From Congregibacter variabilis (GTDB taxonomy: Bacteria > Pseudomonadota > Gammaproteobacteria > Pseudomonadales > Halieaceae), in the NCBI RefSeq assembly GCF_045689235.1, contig NZ_CP136864.1, forward strand, positions 2,046,001 through 2,110,000: a stretch of 64,000 bases of DNA, given 5' to 3'. Numbering within the stretch: the first letter of the stretch is position 1; each line of letters starts with the position of its first letter. Shown here one piece after another: positions 18,875-27,562 of this stretch. A program made the translations under genes and the position numbers. Below the pieces are notes generated by a model. The model did no database searches and had not been told where the DNA came from. It worked only from the letters and a program-made list of their open reading frames with translations.

Positions 18875-20089
18875 ATGCGCGAAAAAGTACAGTTCCTTAG
18901 CAATGGCGTAACGCTCAGCGGTGCGCTGGAAACGCCCGACTCCGGCGCCCGCTGCTTTGCGCTCTTTGCTCACTGCTTCACCTGCGGCAAAGATGTTGCT
19001 GCAGCATCAAGAATTTCAAGAGCACTGACGGCCGAGGGTATCGGTGTCCTGCGTTTTGACTTTACAGGCCTTGGTAACAGCGATGGCGATTTCTCCAACA
19101 CCAATTTCTCCTCCAACCTACAGGATTTGCTGGCAGCGGCCGACTATCTCCGCAGTCATCATGAAGCACCGCAACTCCTCATTGGCCATAGCCTGGGTGG
19201 CGCTGCAGTGCTGGCGATGGCATCACAAGTCAGCGAAGCCAGGGCCGTCGTGACAATTGGCGCGCCCAGAAACGCCGAACACGTCATACATAATTTCTCT
19301 GCGGACATCGACAAAATAAAAGCCGATGGCGAAGCTCAGGTCAGTCTTGCCGGTCGTAGCTTCAAAATAAAGCGACAGTTTATCGAGGACATTGAACAAC
19401 ACCAAAGTGACGATCTGGGTCGGCTACGCAAGGCGCTGCTGGTCATGCATTCACCTATTGATGCGACGGTGCCGATCGAGGAGGCAGAAAAAATCTACCG
19501 CGACGCCCGGCACCCAAAGAGCTTTATCAGTCTCGATGATGCAGACCACCTCTTATCTCGCAAAGCCGACTCTCAATACGTAGCCGACACCATCGCGAGT
19601 TGGGCGAGTCGCTACCTCACAACAAGCACAGAAAAGCCGCAGCCGACTGTCAGCGCCGGACATGTATTGGTTGAGGAAAAAGATCGTAACTTTGCGCAGA
19701 ATGTTTACAGCGACAGCCATCACTGGATTGCCGACGAGCCTAAATCTGTAGGAGGCTCAAACTCTGGACCGGACCCCTACGAGCACCTGCTGGCAGCGCT
19801 GGGCACTTGTACAGCGATGACCCTACGAATGTATGCCAAACGCAAGTCCCTGCAGCTAGAGGATGTATCGGTAACCCTGCAGCACAGCAGGTCGCATGCA
19901 AGTGACTGCGAAGGCTGTACCGACAAGCCAATGAAGATTGATCTTATTGAGAGGACGATCAGCATCAAGGGCGACCTAAGCGAAGAGCAGCGCACACGCC
20001 TGCTAGAGGTCGCGGATCGCTGCCCAGTTCACCGTACTCTCCATGGCACTATAGAAGTAAGAACAAGCGCCGCGATTGAGCCGCACTAA
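18875..20089 (+). CDS. Bifunctional alpha/beta hydrolase - OsmC family protein
   Basis: This 404-aa fusion has residues 1-250 as an alpha/beta hydrolase with nucleophile elbow GHSLGG (Ser106), oxyanion region FAHCFTCGKD, a late acid in HSPIDATVP and His in DDADHLL. Residues 265-400 are an OsmC/Ohr domain with GGSNSGPDPYEHLLAALGTC and the second Cys in DRCPVHRTL, the thiol pair that reduces organic hydroperoxides. Fusions of this type are a known family; the hydrolase may release a hydroperoxy acid that the OsmC part reduces, but this is unproven. The start ATG has no strong Shine-Dalgarno sequence. It is divergent from the AraC gene. Confidence 0.88.
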   Translation: MREKVQFLSNGVTLSGALETPDSGARCFALFAHCFTCGKDVAAASRISRALTAEGIGVLRFDFTGLGNSDGDFSNTNFSSNLQDLLAAADYLRSHHEAPQLLIGHSLGGAAVLAMASQVSEARAVVTIGAPRNAEHVIHNFSADIDKIKADGEAQVSLAGRSFKIKRQFIEDIEQHQSDDLGRLRKALLVMHSPIDATVPIEEAEKIYRDARHPKSFISLDDADHLLSRKADSQYVADTIASWASRYLTTSTEKPQPTVSAGHVLVEEKDRNFAQNVYSDSHHWIADEPKSVGGSNSGPDPYEHLLAALGTCTAMTLRMYAKRKSLQLEDVSVTLQHSRSHASDCEGCTDKPMKIDLIERTISIKGDLSEEQRTRLLEVADRCPVHRTLHGTIEVRTSAAIEPH

Positions 20090-20112
20090 AAATAGCGGCC
20101 CAAGTAGATGAG

Positions 20113-20322
20113 CTATGAACTAGTGTCTGTTTCGCCAGACACTTCACCGCCTACCTGTTTACCCTGTGCGGCATACCACTCTTCCCATTCCCAGGGTGTA
20201 AGGGTACGTGGAGTGGCTCCAGACAAAGCGCGTCGCATTGCTTTTGCCTGGAGTGAATTATCAGTGGGCCGAGAATGATCGCCGAGCACATCTTCTATTA
20301 TTTGCTGCGTACGCGTTTTCAT
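20113..20322 (-). CDS. Small conserved-looking protein of unknown function
   Basis: The product is 69 aa, hydrophilic, with a predicted N-terminal helix (TQQIIEDVLGDH) and a Trp-rich segment (LTPWEWEEWYAAQGKQ). No signal peptide or membrane segment is visible. AAGGA lies 6 nt before the ATG, which supports translation. I do not recognise the family. It is between the hydrolase-OsmC gene (convergent) and the hybrid kinase (same strand), 98 nt after the kinase stop. Confidence 0.6.
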   Translation of the reverse strand: MKTRTQQIIEDVLGDHSRPTDNSLQAKAMRRALSGATPRTLTPWEWEEWYAAQGKQVGGEVSGETDTSS

Positions 20323-20420
20323 AACGTGTCCTTGATTCGTAACTTTATTTGTTCGATGCCGAACTATGGCAAAGGTTTTAGTTATTACGACGCAGGAGCC
20401 ACATTAGATTTGCTTCCAAG

Positions 20421-22148
20421 CTACGCCACATCCTCCTCACTCACAGATTTACCGTGCGCATCGACATCGGACACTAAATAACGCTCGAATACCGCACACA
20501 TTTTTGCCATCTCAATAGGCTTGGCAAGAAACTCGTTAAAACCCGCCATTTCGTCGGAGCGACGATCATGGCGCAGCACATCGGCGCTTAGCGCGACGAC
20601 CGGAACATCTTTATTGAACTGCCTTATGGCCTGCGTTGCCTCAATGCCTGACATGACGGGCATCTGCAGATCCATGAGGACGAGATCGAAGGACTCGCAC
20701 TGCATTAGCTCGACGGCCTGCGCACCATTATTCGCCAAACTGCTAGTAAGACCCAGTTTCTTCACCAGCAGACTAATCAACAACTGATTTGCCGGTGAGT
20801 CCTCCGCTATAAGAACGTGTCCAGTAAATTGAGCTTCTGGTTTATCCAAAGTCGGTCGAACATCATCAAGCGTTACTTCCGACTGAGAAGCCTCCGGCTT
20901 GAGCACCGTCTCAGTATGAATGCTTAGCTGAAACAGGCTACCGACGTCTTGGGGAATGTAGCTAAGCTCACCGTTTAGTAAGCCCGCCAGCTGACGACTG
21001 ATATACAAACCCAATCCCGTGCCGCCATGGTCACGATTCATCGCAGAGTCTGCTTGTGAGAATCGCTGAAATAGTTGACCGCGAAAGTCATCGGCAATAC
21101 CAATGCCCGTATCAGCAACAGAAAACCTCATGAGCTTTTCGTCTGCGTCATAGTCCACCGACAAGATGACCGAGCCTGCAGAGGTGAATTTGATGGCATT
21201 GCGCAGCAGATTCATCAGGATCTGTCTAAGCCGCAGGGGGTCACTGCGAAAGCACAGCGCCAACGGTAAGTCACTGCGCAGCTGTAATTCGAGTCCTTTC
21301 TCCAACGCGCTCGGCTCAAGCGTGTCGATCACGTCATTCAGCAGAGGAGCAAGCTGTATATCCTCCAGGTTGACCTCTAAATGCCCTTCCTCGGCCCTAC
21401 TGAGATCCAGTACATCATTGATAAGTCGTCCCAGCTGCCGCGCTCCGGACGCAACAGCCTCTACCTCTTTACGATTGGCAGGAGATAGCTCCTTTGAGTC
21501 CAACAACCTTTCTGAATACCCCAGCACCGTTGTCAGAGGTGTCCGCATTTCATGGCTCATATTGGCAATGAACTCAGACTTTACGGCATTGGCTTTCTCA
21601 AGCTCCTTCATGTTCTGCAGTAGCTTTGCTGTTCTCTGTGCAACGAGTCGCGAGAGGAAGTAACTAAAAAAAGTTGTGAGTGATAGCGCCATCGCCAACC
21701 TAACACCGCTGCCCACATTGAGCGTCACGGCCGTCATAGGCGCCACGATAAGGATAAAAACCACACAATATGGCAAAGCGATGTACCGATGAGCCACGGC
21801 AAACGCCGCAACAATCATCACCGGCGTCCAAAAGATTCCGTAGTTATGAACAGAGATAGCCATTGCGACTATCAGGCCTGCCCCGATGAGCGGAGCTATA
21901 CCAACATAACGACTAGCGGGAATTCGGTCGAGGATAAGGGCATAAGCCGTCATTGCGATCGCCATCACAAAACCCGCCCACCCGAGCCACTGAACACCGG
22001 TAACCAGGTTGTTATAGCTAAACACAGCCATGACAAGACCTATCGCCAGGCAAATGTAGCGCAGCGCGGATCTCTCAATATTTTGGTCCAAGAGCTCTTG
22101 CTGAGAATCCACCGTATTCTTTAACCTGCCATCAATATTGACTGCCAT
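20421..22148 (-). CDS. Hybrid sensor histidine kinase / response regulator
   Basis: This 575-aa protein has five or six membrane helices in about residues 30-165 and a short coiled linker. A HisKA domain carries the phospho-accepting His199 in FIANMSHEMRTP, and an HATPase domain carries NAIKFT, DTGIGI and GGTGLGL boxes (316-400). The C-terminal receiver domain (443-560) has acidic residues in IAEDS, the phospho-Asp493 in LMDLQMP and Lys in FLAKPIEM. No separate DNA-binding partner is adjacent, so it may pass phosphate to an Hpt protein elsewhere. Its first ~38 codons and ~60 nt of upstream sequence recur, broken, at 26586-26752. Confidence 0.9.
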   Translation of the reverse strand: MAVNIDGRLKNTVDSQQELLDQNIERSALRYICLAIGLVMAVFSYNNLVTGVQWLGWAGFVMAIAMTAYALILDRIPASRYVGIAPLIGAGLIVAMAISVHNYGIFWTPVMIVAAFAVAHRYIALPYCVVFILIVAPMTAVTLNVGSGVRLAMALSLTTFFSYFLSRLVAQRTAKLLQNMKELEKANAVKSEFIANMSHEMRTPLTTVLGYSERLLDSKELSPANRKEVEAVASGARQLGRLINDVLDLSRAEEGHLEVNLEDIQLAPLLNDVIDTLEPSALEKGLELQLRSDLPLALCFRSDPLRLRQILMNLLRNAIKFTSAGSVILSVDYDADEKLMRFSVADTGIGIADDFRGQLFQRFSQADSAMNRDHGGTGLGLYISRQLAGLLNGELSYIPQDVGSLFQLSIHTETVLKPEASQSEVTLDDVRPTLDKPEAQFTGHVLIAEDSPANQLLISLLVKKLGLTSSLANNGAQAVELMQCESFDLVLMDLQMPVMSGIEATQAIRQFNKDVPVVALSADVLRHDRRSDEMAGFNEFLAKPIEMAKMCAVFERYLVSDVDAHGKSVSEEDVA

Positions 22149-22324
22149 TTACAATCCCTGCTGCTTGAAATCTGCGCTCATCATGCTATGGACCATACGC
22201 AATAAAAAGCCACTCAGGTTAATGCACTTCACCGCAACCATCCTGCATTCCATCGCATAAGTCGGGCATTGCGATCACCCCATTGCTAGGCTCCTGTCAC
22301 CCTAATTACTGGCAGGGAATAATA

Positions 22325-25300
22325 ATGAGCATCACCCGAAGAGCCCTCCGTTATCCTGCGGGCGTGGCTGTGATAGTGGCAGTAATTGCGCTGTTTGGCA
22401 TCTACAGCCTGCGCCAGTTGCCTGTACAACTGTTTCCCGATATTGAGAATCCACGGATCAGCATCCAGACCAGCTGGCGCGCTGCATCGCCCCGAGAGGT
22501 GGAATCCGAGATTATCGAGCCCATCGAATCTGTATTGCGAGGCTTGCCCGGGCTTCAGGAAATGGCTGCGTTCGCCAATGCCGGAAACGCCTGGGTGAAC
22601 CTGGAGTTTGACCTCGATGCGGATATGCAGCGCACACTCATAGACGTTATATCGCGCATGAACCGGCTCGACCCCCTACCGCGAGATGCCAGCCAGCCCG
22701 TAATCATGCTCGGCGGAGGCAACGGCGATGCACCGGCTCTCACCTTCTTTTTCCTGCAGCTACTTCCCGGTACCACCGGCGAGGTTCTGGATTACCTCCC
22801 CTACGTCGAGGACATCATTCGCCCGGCTATCGAGGCCGTCCCGGGCGTTGCCCGGGTAACGGGTGGTTTAGGTCAACAGCAAGACGAAGAACTGCGCATC
22901 ACCTTCGACCCAGTCGCGGCGGCCCAGCTCGGTGTCGACATCACCGCCATTGCCGGTCAGCTCGGACGCGCCAACGATATCAGTGGCGGCTTTGTGGAAG
23001 TGGGCCGGCGCCAGTACACGCTGCGCTTCGCCGGGCGTTACAGCCCCCGGGAGCTGGAGGATTTCGTCCTCGAGTGGCGCGATGGACGCCCCATTCTCCT
23101 CGGCGACATAGCTTCCGTAGAGGTAACACGCGGCGAACAAATACTTACGAATACGCAGAACGGGAATCCCGCTATCTCCATTCGCGTGGACAAGGAGGGC
23201 AGCGCCAACGCGCTTCAGACCCTCAATGCGGTAAAGGCCGCCGTCGAGGAACTCAATAGCGGAACCATGGCCGACCGCGGCCTGATCATGGTCCAGTCCT
23301 TCGACGCCTCAGTATTTATCTATCGAGCTATCGGTCTTGTGAGTGGCAACATTGTGCTGGGCGTGCTTCTCGCAGTAGGGGTCCTGTGGTGGTTTATGCG
23401 GCGTTTTCGCGCCACGCTGATTGTGGCGGCCACAATTCCCATATCGCTGCTGGCAACCTTCCTGGTACTCAATCTTACGGGAAGGACTCTGAACATAATC
23501 TCGCTGGCAGGCCTAGCCTTCGCCGTGGGTATGGTCCTGGACGCCGCCATTGTGGTGATGGAGAACATCATTCGCCAGCGCGAAGCAGGTCTGGATAAGG
23601 AGGAATCAGCAGGTCGCGGTGCCGAGCAGGTGTGGGGCGCATTACTGGCGTCCACGGCGACCACCGTCGCTATTTTTCTGCCCGTAGTGTTCATGCGTGA
23701 GGTGGAAGGTCAACTGTTCTCTGACCTTGCAATAACCATCGCGATTTCCGTTGTCGTGTCCCTGATCGTAGCCGTGACAATCCTGCCGCTCGCGGCAAAA
23801 CTCTGGCTTCAGGACACGCAAAACGAGGATCGATTCTCGGGCCTCTGGCGAAGTCTCACTGCCATGATCATGCGTCTCACGGAAGGACGCCGGCGGCGGC
23901 GCACACTGGCAGCGGTGCTCCTGACCGCGCCCATGGTGGCGAGCTATGCCTTGCTCCCGGAACTCGACTACCTGCCGCCGGTAAAACGCGATGCCGTCGA
24001 TGCGTACTTCAATTTCCCACCGGGTGCCAGCGAGCGCGTAATTGCCCAGGAGTATATCGCTGTCATCGATGAGCGTATGGCGCCATTCATGGCTGGCACC
24101 CGCGAGCCTGCGCTGAAGAACTACTACACCCTGACCTGGAACGGCGGCGGGACTCTCGGCGCCCGGGTGCAGGATCAATCCAGAGTTGAAGAACTCCAAA
24201 AAATCATCAATGAGGAGATTCTCGCCGATCTACCGGACCTCAGCTTCTTCGCGGCTCAGGGCAACCTCTTTGGCGGATTTGGTGGTGATCGGATGATCGC
24301 CATGCACCTTCAGTCGCGCGACCGCGAAGCCCTTGAAGAAGTGGCTCAGCGCGGCGAAGAACTACTCGCAGAGCATCTTGCAGGCACTGACGTACGCATC
24401 GAACCAGGTATTGCACAGGCAGAACCCGAACTGCGCCTGACACCCAATGACCGTCGCATCGCCGAAGCCGGCTGGAGCCGTCAGCAGATTGGCACCTTGG
24501 TTCGAGCTCTTGGCAATGGTCTTTATGTGGGTGAATATTTCGACGGCGAAAAACGCATGGATGTAATCCTGCGTGGCGAAGCCTGGGAGTCCCCCGAAGC
24601 CCTCGCTGCTATGCCGCTGCGCACCCCTTCGGGCAGCATGATGCCATTGGGTGAGCTAGTCGACCTGGAGCGCACGGTGGGGCCGAGCCAGTTACGACGC
24701 ATCGATAGCCGGCGCACCGTTACCCTGGCCATCCGCCCTCCGGAAGACGTATCGCTGGAGCACGTACTCGACACGATCCGCGGCACCATCGAACCGGAAC
24801 TCCTCGGTCTTTTGCCCGCCGACGGCAGTATTAACTATGGCGGCAGTGCTAATGCGCTGAAACGAGCCATTACTTCCCTGAGTAGCAACTTTGGACTGGC
24901 CCTTGTCGTGTTGTTCCTGCTCATGGCAGCACTCTTCCGATCCACAATTGATTCGGCCATGGTGGTATTGTCCATGCCTCTGGCTATGGTGGGCGGTGTC
25001 ATCGCTATCCGGATACTGAATCTCTTCACCTTCCAGCCCCTGGACCTTCTGACCATGATCGGCTTTGTGATCCTTCTCGGTCTGGTCGTTAATAACGCGA
25101 TCCTGCTGGTGCACCAGACCCGTGACGCCGAGCGACACGGCGCCGTGCGCGCAGAAGCTGTCCGCGTAGCTCTGCTCACACGCCTGCGGCCTATCTTCAT
25201 GAGCACACTGACCAGTATCTTCGGCATGTTGCCCTTGCTACTAATGCCCGGCACTGGTTCGGTCATCTATCGCGGTCTGGCTGCCGTTATTGTGGGCGGC

Positions 25301-25429
25301 ATGTGCATCAGCACTGTGTTCACTCTACTTCTGCTTCCATGTTTCCTGCGCATGGGCAAGGGCCGCAACACCAAACTCAAGAATCCCGCACCCCCTGAGA
25401 CCGAGCGTCAACTGCAATCTGCAGCCTGA
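22325..25429 (+). CDS. RND-family efflux transporter permease
   Basis: This 1034-aa inner-membrane pump has the RND pattern of 12 helices with two large periplasmic loops. TM1 opens as ALRYPAGVAVIVAVIALFGIY and the second half repeats from LSSNFGLALVVLFLLMAALF. In TM4 the AcrB Asp407-Asp408 pair reads Asp-Ala (GMVLDAAIVVMEN). In TM10 the AcrB Lys940 position is Asn (GLVVNNAILLVHQ). The start at 22325 is preceded by AGGGA; an upstream in-frame start is weaker. The adaptor gene follows, the reverse of the usual adaptor-pump order, and no outer-membrane channel gene is present. The substrate is unknown. Confidence 0.9.
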   Translation: MSITRRALRYPAGVAVIVAVIALFGIYSLRQLPVQLFPDIENPRISIQTSWRAASPREVESEIIEPIESVLRGLPGLQEMAAFANAGNAWVNLEFDLDADMQRTLIDVISRMNRLDPLPRDASQPVIMLGGGNGDAPALTFFFLQLLPGTTGEVLDYLPYVEDIIRPAIEAVPGVARVTGGLGQQQDEELRITFDPVAAAQLGVDITAIAGQLGRANDISGGFVEVGRRQYTLRFAGRYSPRELEDFVLEWRDGRPILLGDIASVEVTRGEQILTNTQNGNPAISIRVDKEGSANALQTLNAVKAAVEELNSGTMADRGLIMVQSFDASVFIYRAIGLVSGNIVLGVLLAVGVLWWFMRRFRATLIVAATIPISLLATFLVLNLTGRTLNIISLAGLAFAVGMVLDAAIVVMENIIRQREAGLDKEESAGRGAEQVWGALLASTATTVAIFLPVVFMREVEGQLFSDLAITIAISVVVSLIVAVTILPLAAKLWLQDTQNEDRFSGLWRSLTAMIMRLTEGRRRRRTLAAVLLTAPMVASYALLPELDYLPPVKRDAVDAYFNFPPGASERVIAQEYIAVIDERMAPFMAGTREPALKNYYTLTWNGGGTLGARVQDQSRVEELQKIINEEILADLPDLSFFAAQGNLFGGFGGDRMIAMHLQSRDREALEEVAQRGEELLAEHLAGTDVRIEPGIAQAEPELRLTPNDRRIAEAGWSRQQIGTLVRALGNGLYVGEYFDGEKRMDVILRGEAWESPEALAAMPLRTPSGSMMPLGELVDLERTVGPSQLRRIDSRRTVTLAIRPPEDVSLEHVLDTIRGTIEPELLGLLPADGSINYGGSANALKRAITSLSSNFGLALVVLFLLMAALFRSTIDSAMVVLSMPLAMVGGVIAIRILNLFTFQPLDLLTMIGFVILLGLVVNNAILLVHQTRDAERHGAVRAEAVRVALLTRLRPIFMSTLTSIFGMLPLLLMPGTGSVIYRGLAAVIVGGMCISTVFTLLLLPCFLRMGKGRNTKLKNPAPPETERQLQSAA

Positions 25430-25445
25430 CATCGAGGAGCCCGTC

Positions 25446-26501
25446 ATGAAACTTCGTCAAATGTTGATTATTCCCGTAATTGTGACTGCCAGCGCCGCAG
25501 CCCTAAGCAATACGCCCGGAGCCACCGTCCATACCGCCAGCGTCACCCGCGAAGCCACGGCCCCCACGGCGGAGCTGCCAGGTACGGTAATCAGTACGCG
25601 TGACGCCCAGGTGCGGGCGGAGCTATCTGGTCGCATCACTTGGATTGCCGAGGTCGGAGATCGTGTTAAAGCGGGAGAGCCGATAGCACGCTTCGACGAT
25701 CACCTGCTAACGCTGCAGTTACGCCGCGACGAGGCTCAGATCGCCAGGTTACGCACCGACATCGATGTGCGAACCCGGCAAAGGGAGCGTCTGGCACGCC
25801 TGGCCATGGAGAACAATATGGCTGAAGTAGAACTCGATCAGGTAAAGGCCGATATTGAGATGCTGCGTCAGGATCTCGCCATGGCTGAGGTGGATCGCGA
25901 GCGCGCCGCTTACGAACTGGAGCGCTCGCGTATGCCAGCGCCTTTTTCGGGCGTTGTAGTGGCGCGAAATATGTCTGAGGGCGAATACAGCACTGCCGGT
26001 AGTCCCCTGGTGCGCCTGGTCAATACTCAATCTTTGGAGGTCAGTGTTCGCGCGCCGCTTCGCATCGCACGCTTCAACCAAACCGGCACACCCGTTTCCA
26101 TATACGGCGATGGTGCACACACCGTGGAGGAAATTCGCAGTGTCGTGCCGGTAGGTGATCCGCAATCGCGCATGATGGAAATGCGGATCTCTCTTGAAGA
26201 GGGCCTGTGGCTTATCGGCGAAGCAGTCACCGTTTCTCTACCGCAGGCGGCACCGTCAGATATGCTTACTGTGCCGCGTGATGCGCTGGTTCTGCGCGAT
26301 CGGGAACAATTCGTTTACGCTGTCGATAGCGACAACACAGCCCGCAAAGTACTTGTGGAGACCGCCGGCGGTCTGGGCGAACGAATTGCCGTAGAGCCCG
26401 TTGACGGCCTGCTCAAACCAGGGACGAACGTTATTGTCCGCGGCGCCGAGAACCTTCGCGAAGGCCAGGATGTTCGGATAATTGACGACCCCCTGGCATG
26501 A
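25446..26501 (+). CDS. RND efflux periplasmic adaptor (membrane fusion protein)
   Basis: This 351-aa protein has an N-terminal export segment (MLIIPVIVTASAAALS). A lipoyl half-motif (AELSGRITWIAEVGDRVKAGEPIARFDD) is followed by an alpha-hairpin of about 80 residues and the second lipoyl half (MPAPFSGVVVARNMSEGEYSTAGSPLVRL), then a beta-barrel and a membrane-proximal domain. No lipobox Cys is seen. GAGGAG lies 6 nt before the ATG, which is 16 nt after the permease stop. It should bridge the RND pump to a TolC-type channel encoded elsewhere. Confidence 0.88.
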   Translation: MKLRQMLIIPVIVTASAAALSNTPGATVHTASVTREATAPTAELPGTVISTRDAQVRAELSGRITWIAEVGDRVKAGEPIARFDDHLLTLQLRRDEAQIARLRTDIDVRTRQRERLARLAMENNMAEVELDQVKADIEMLRQDLAMAEVDRERAAYELERSRMPAPFSGVVVARNMSEGEYSTAGSPLVRLVNTQSLEVSVRAPLRIARFNQTGTPVSIYGDGAHTVEEIRSVVPVGDPQSRMMEMRISLEEGLWLIGEAVTVSLPQAAPSDMLTVPRDALVLRDREQFVYAVDSDNTARKVLVETAGGLGERIAVEPVDGLLKPGTNVIVRGAENLREGQDVRIIDDPLA

Positions 26502-26991
26502 ACCAAGCCCCTACGGCGAGGTGGGAGGGGAATTCATAACTAGGGGTTTTTGATCCCCAAGCGGCATCGATAAACGGGATCACACCCATTGCCAGGCAAA
26601 TGTAGCGCAACGCGGATCTCTCAATATTTTGGTCCAGAAGGTCTTGCTGAAGATCCGCCGCATGCTTTGACGTGCCATCAACATGGACTGCCATTTACAG
26701 TCCCTGCGGGTCTAAATCTGCACCTATCATGCGATTGACCATACGCAAAAAACAGATTTTTCACAGTCTTTGCTATGATTTTCAGCAAAATTACAAAGGG
26801 GCGATAAACCCATATCAAACGCCTTTTGAACTCGCTGTCCCTTCCAACTATCGTGAATTTTCGATGCAAGACAACAATTCGACTTTGCGTGGTCAGAAGA
26901 AGATCCGGCTGTATATCTTGCGGTCGGTGAGGCGCCCGGAACGATCCCCGGCGCATGAAATAAAAAGTCTCAGGCAGAACTTGAGTGTACT
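26502..26991. other. Intergenic region without an intact gene
   Basis: Apart from the kinase fragment, this 490-nt stretch holds an inverted repeat GGGG/CCCC around 26544-26558 just after the adaptor gene (no T-run, weak as a terminator) and an AT-richer tract from about 26745 to 26900. A plus-strand frame at 26672-27034 is open but starts inside the kinase remnant and matches no family I know. I see no reliable gene here. Confidence 0.6.
26584..26752 (-). pseudogene. Broken duplicate of the 5' end of the hybrid kinase gene
   Basis: Reading from an ATG at 26694, the first 37 codons closely copy the start of the 22148 kinase (shared block LLDQNIERSALRYICLA), after which the frame runs into unrelated sequence. 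Similarity also extends about 58 nt upstream of the ATG (26695-26752 versus 22149-22208). By eye about five in six bases match over roughly 165 nt. No kinase domains remain. It lies in the same orientation as the intact gene, with the RND operon between them. Confidence 0.8.
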
Positions 26992-27525
26992 TTATGGATT
27001 TCCTGTAAGAGGCCAGGCAGCCAGTGGCGTGTAAGACACAGCGCTGCGTCCCTGCTTTGATTCAAACAACACTACCTCCCGCAACGCTAACGTAATCAAT
27101 GGCATGGTCAGCGGCGCCGGTGGTGGCCTCTCGCAGCCACGGTAGAGCGTGATATGTGGCGTGAAGCTCAGTCGCTCGCGCCGACTCCCAAAAGCCTGTC
27201 CCATGAATTGGAGCTTGCGAGCCGTATTCTTGATAGCGTCACAGTCGGCGCTGGTACCCAGCCAGTAGATCCTGGGCGAGGGCCAGTAGCCAACGCGATC
27301 CAGCTTTATTACCAGCGGCTTTGACGGTAAATCTGTGCATAGTGCGTCCATCTTGTCACACAGGTGCTCTAGAACTCGTGTGTCCAAATCGCCGAGAAAC
27401 GCCAGCGTGATGTGGAAGTTAGCCGGGGGGACCGGTCGGCCGCTCGCTGCAGCATGGCGATCCCGCCAGTCGGCAATCGCCGCTTTATCGCCGGGTTCCA
27501 GATCAAAGCCAAAAAACAGTCGCAT
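26992..27525 (-). CDS. thpR: RNA 2',3'-cyclic phosphodiesterase (2H family)
   Basis: This 177-aa protein starts MRLFFGFDL and carries the two catalytic HxTx motifs of the 2H phosphoesterases, FHITLAFLG and FTPHITLYRG, about 85 residues apart. Family members open 2',3'-cyclic phosphates of RNA, although the cellular substrate is uncertain. The start at 27525 was preferred: 39 extra N-terminal residues from 27642 overlap the upstream TldE-like gene and are not family-like. It overlaps no other gene and is the distal member of the 30216-26992 group. Confidence 0.85.
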   Translation of the reverse strand: MRLFFGFDLEPGDKAAIADWRDRHAAASGRPVPPANFHITLAFLGDLDTRVLEHLCDKMDALCTDLPSKPLVIKLDRVGYWPSPRIYWLGTSADCDAIKNTARKLQFMGQAFGSRRERLSFTPHITLYRGCERPPPAPLTMPLITLALREVVLFESKQGRSAVSYTPLAAWPLTGNP

Positions 27526-27562
27526 GGCCCTTAGAAGACCGCCACGATCGAGCCAGCGGCAC

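Noticed and set aside
26672..27034. Plus-strand 120-codon frame after the RND operon
   Set aside because: It begins inside the antisense of the kinase remnant, lacks a ribosome site, and ends in the antisense of thpR.
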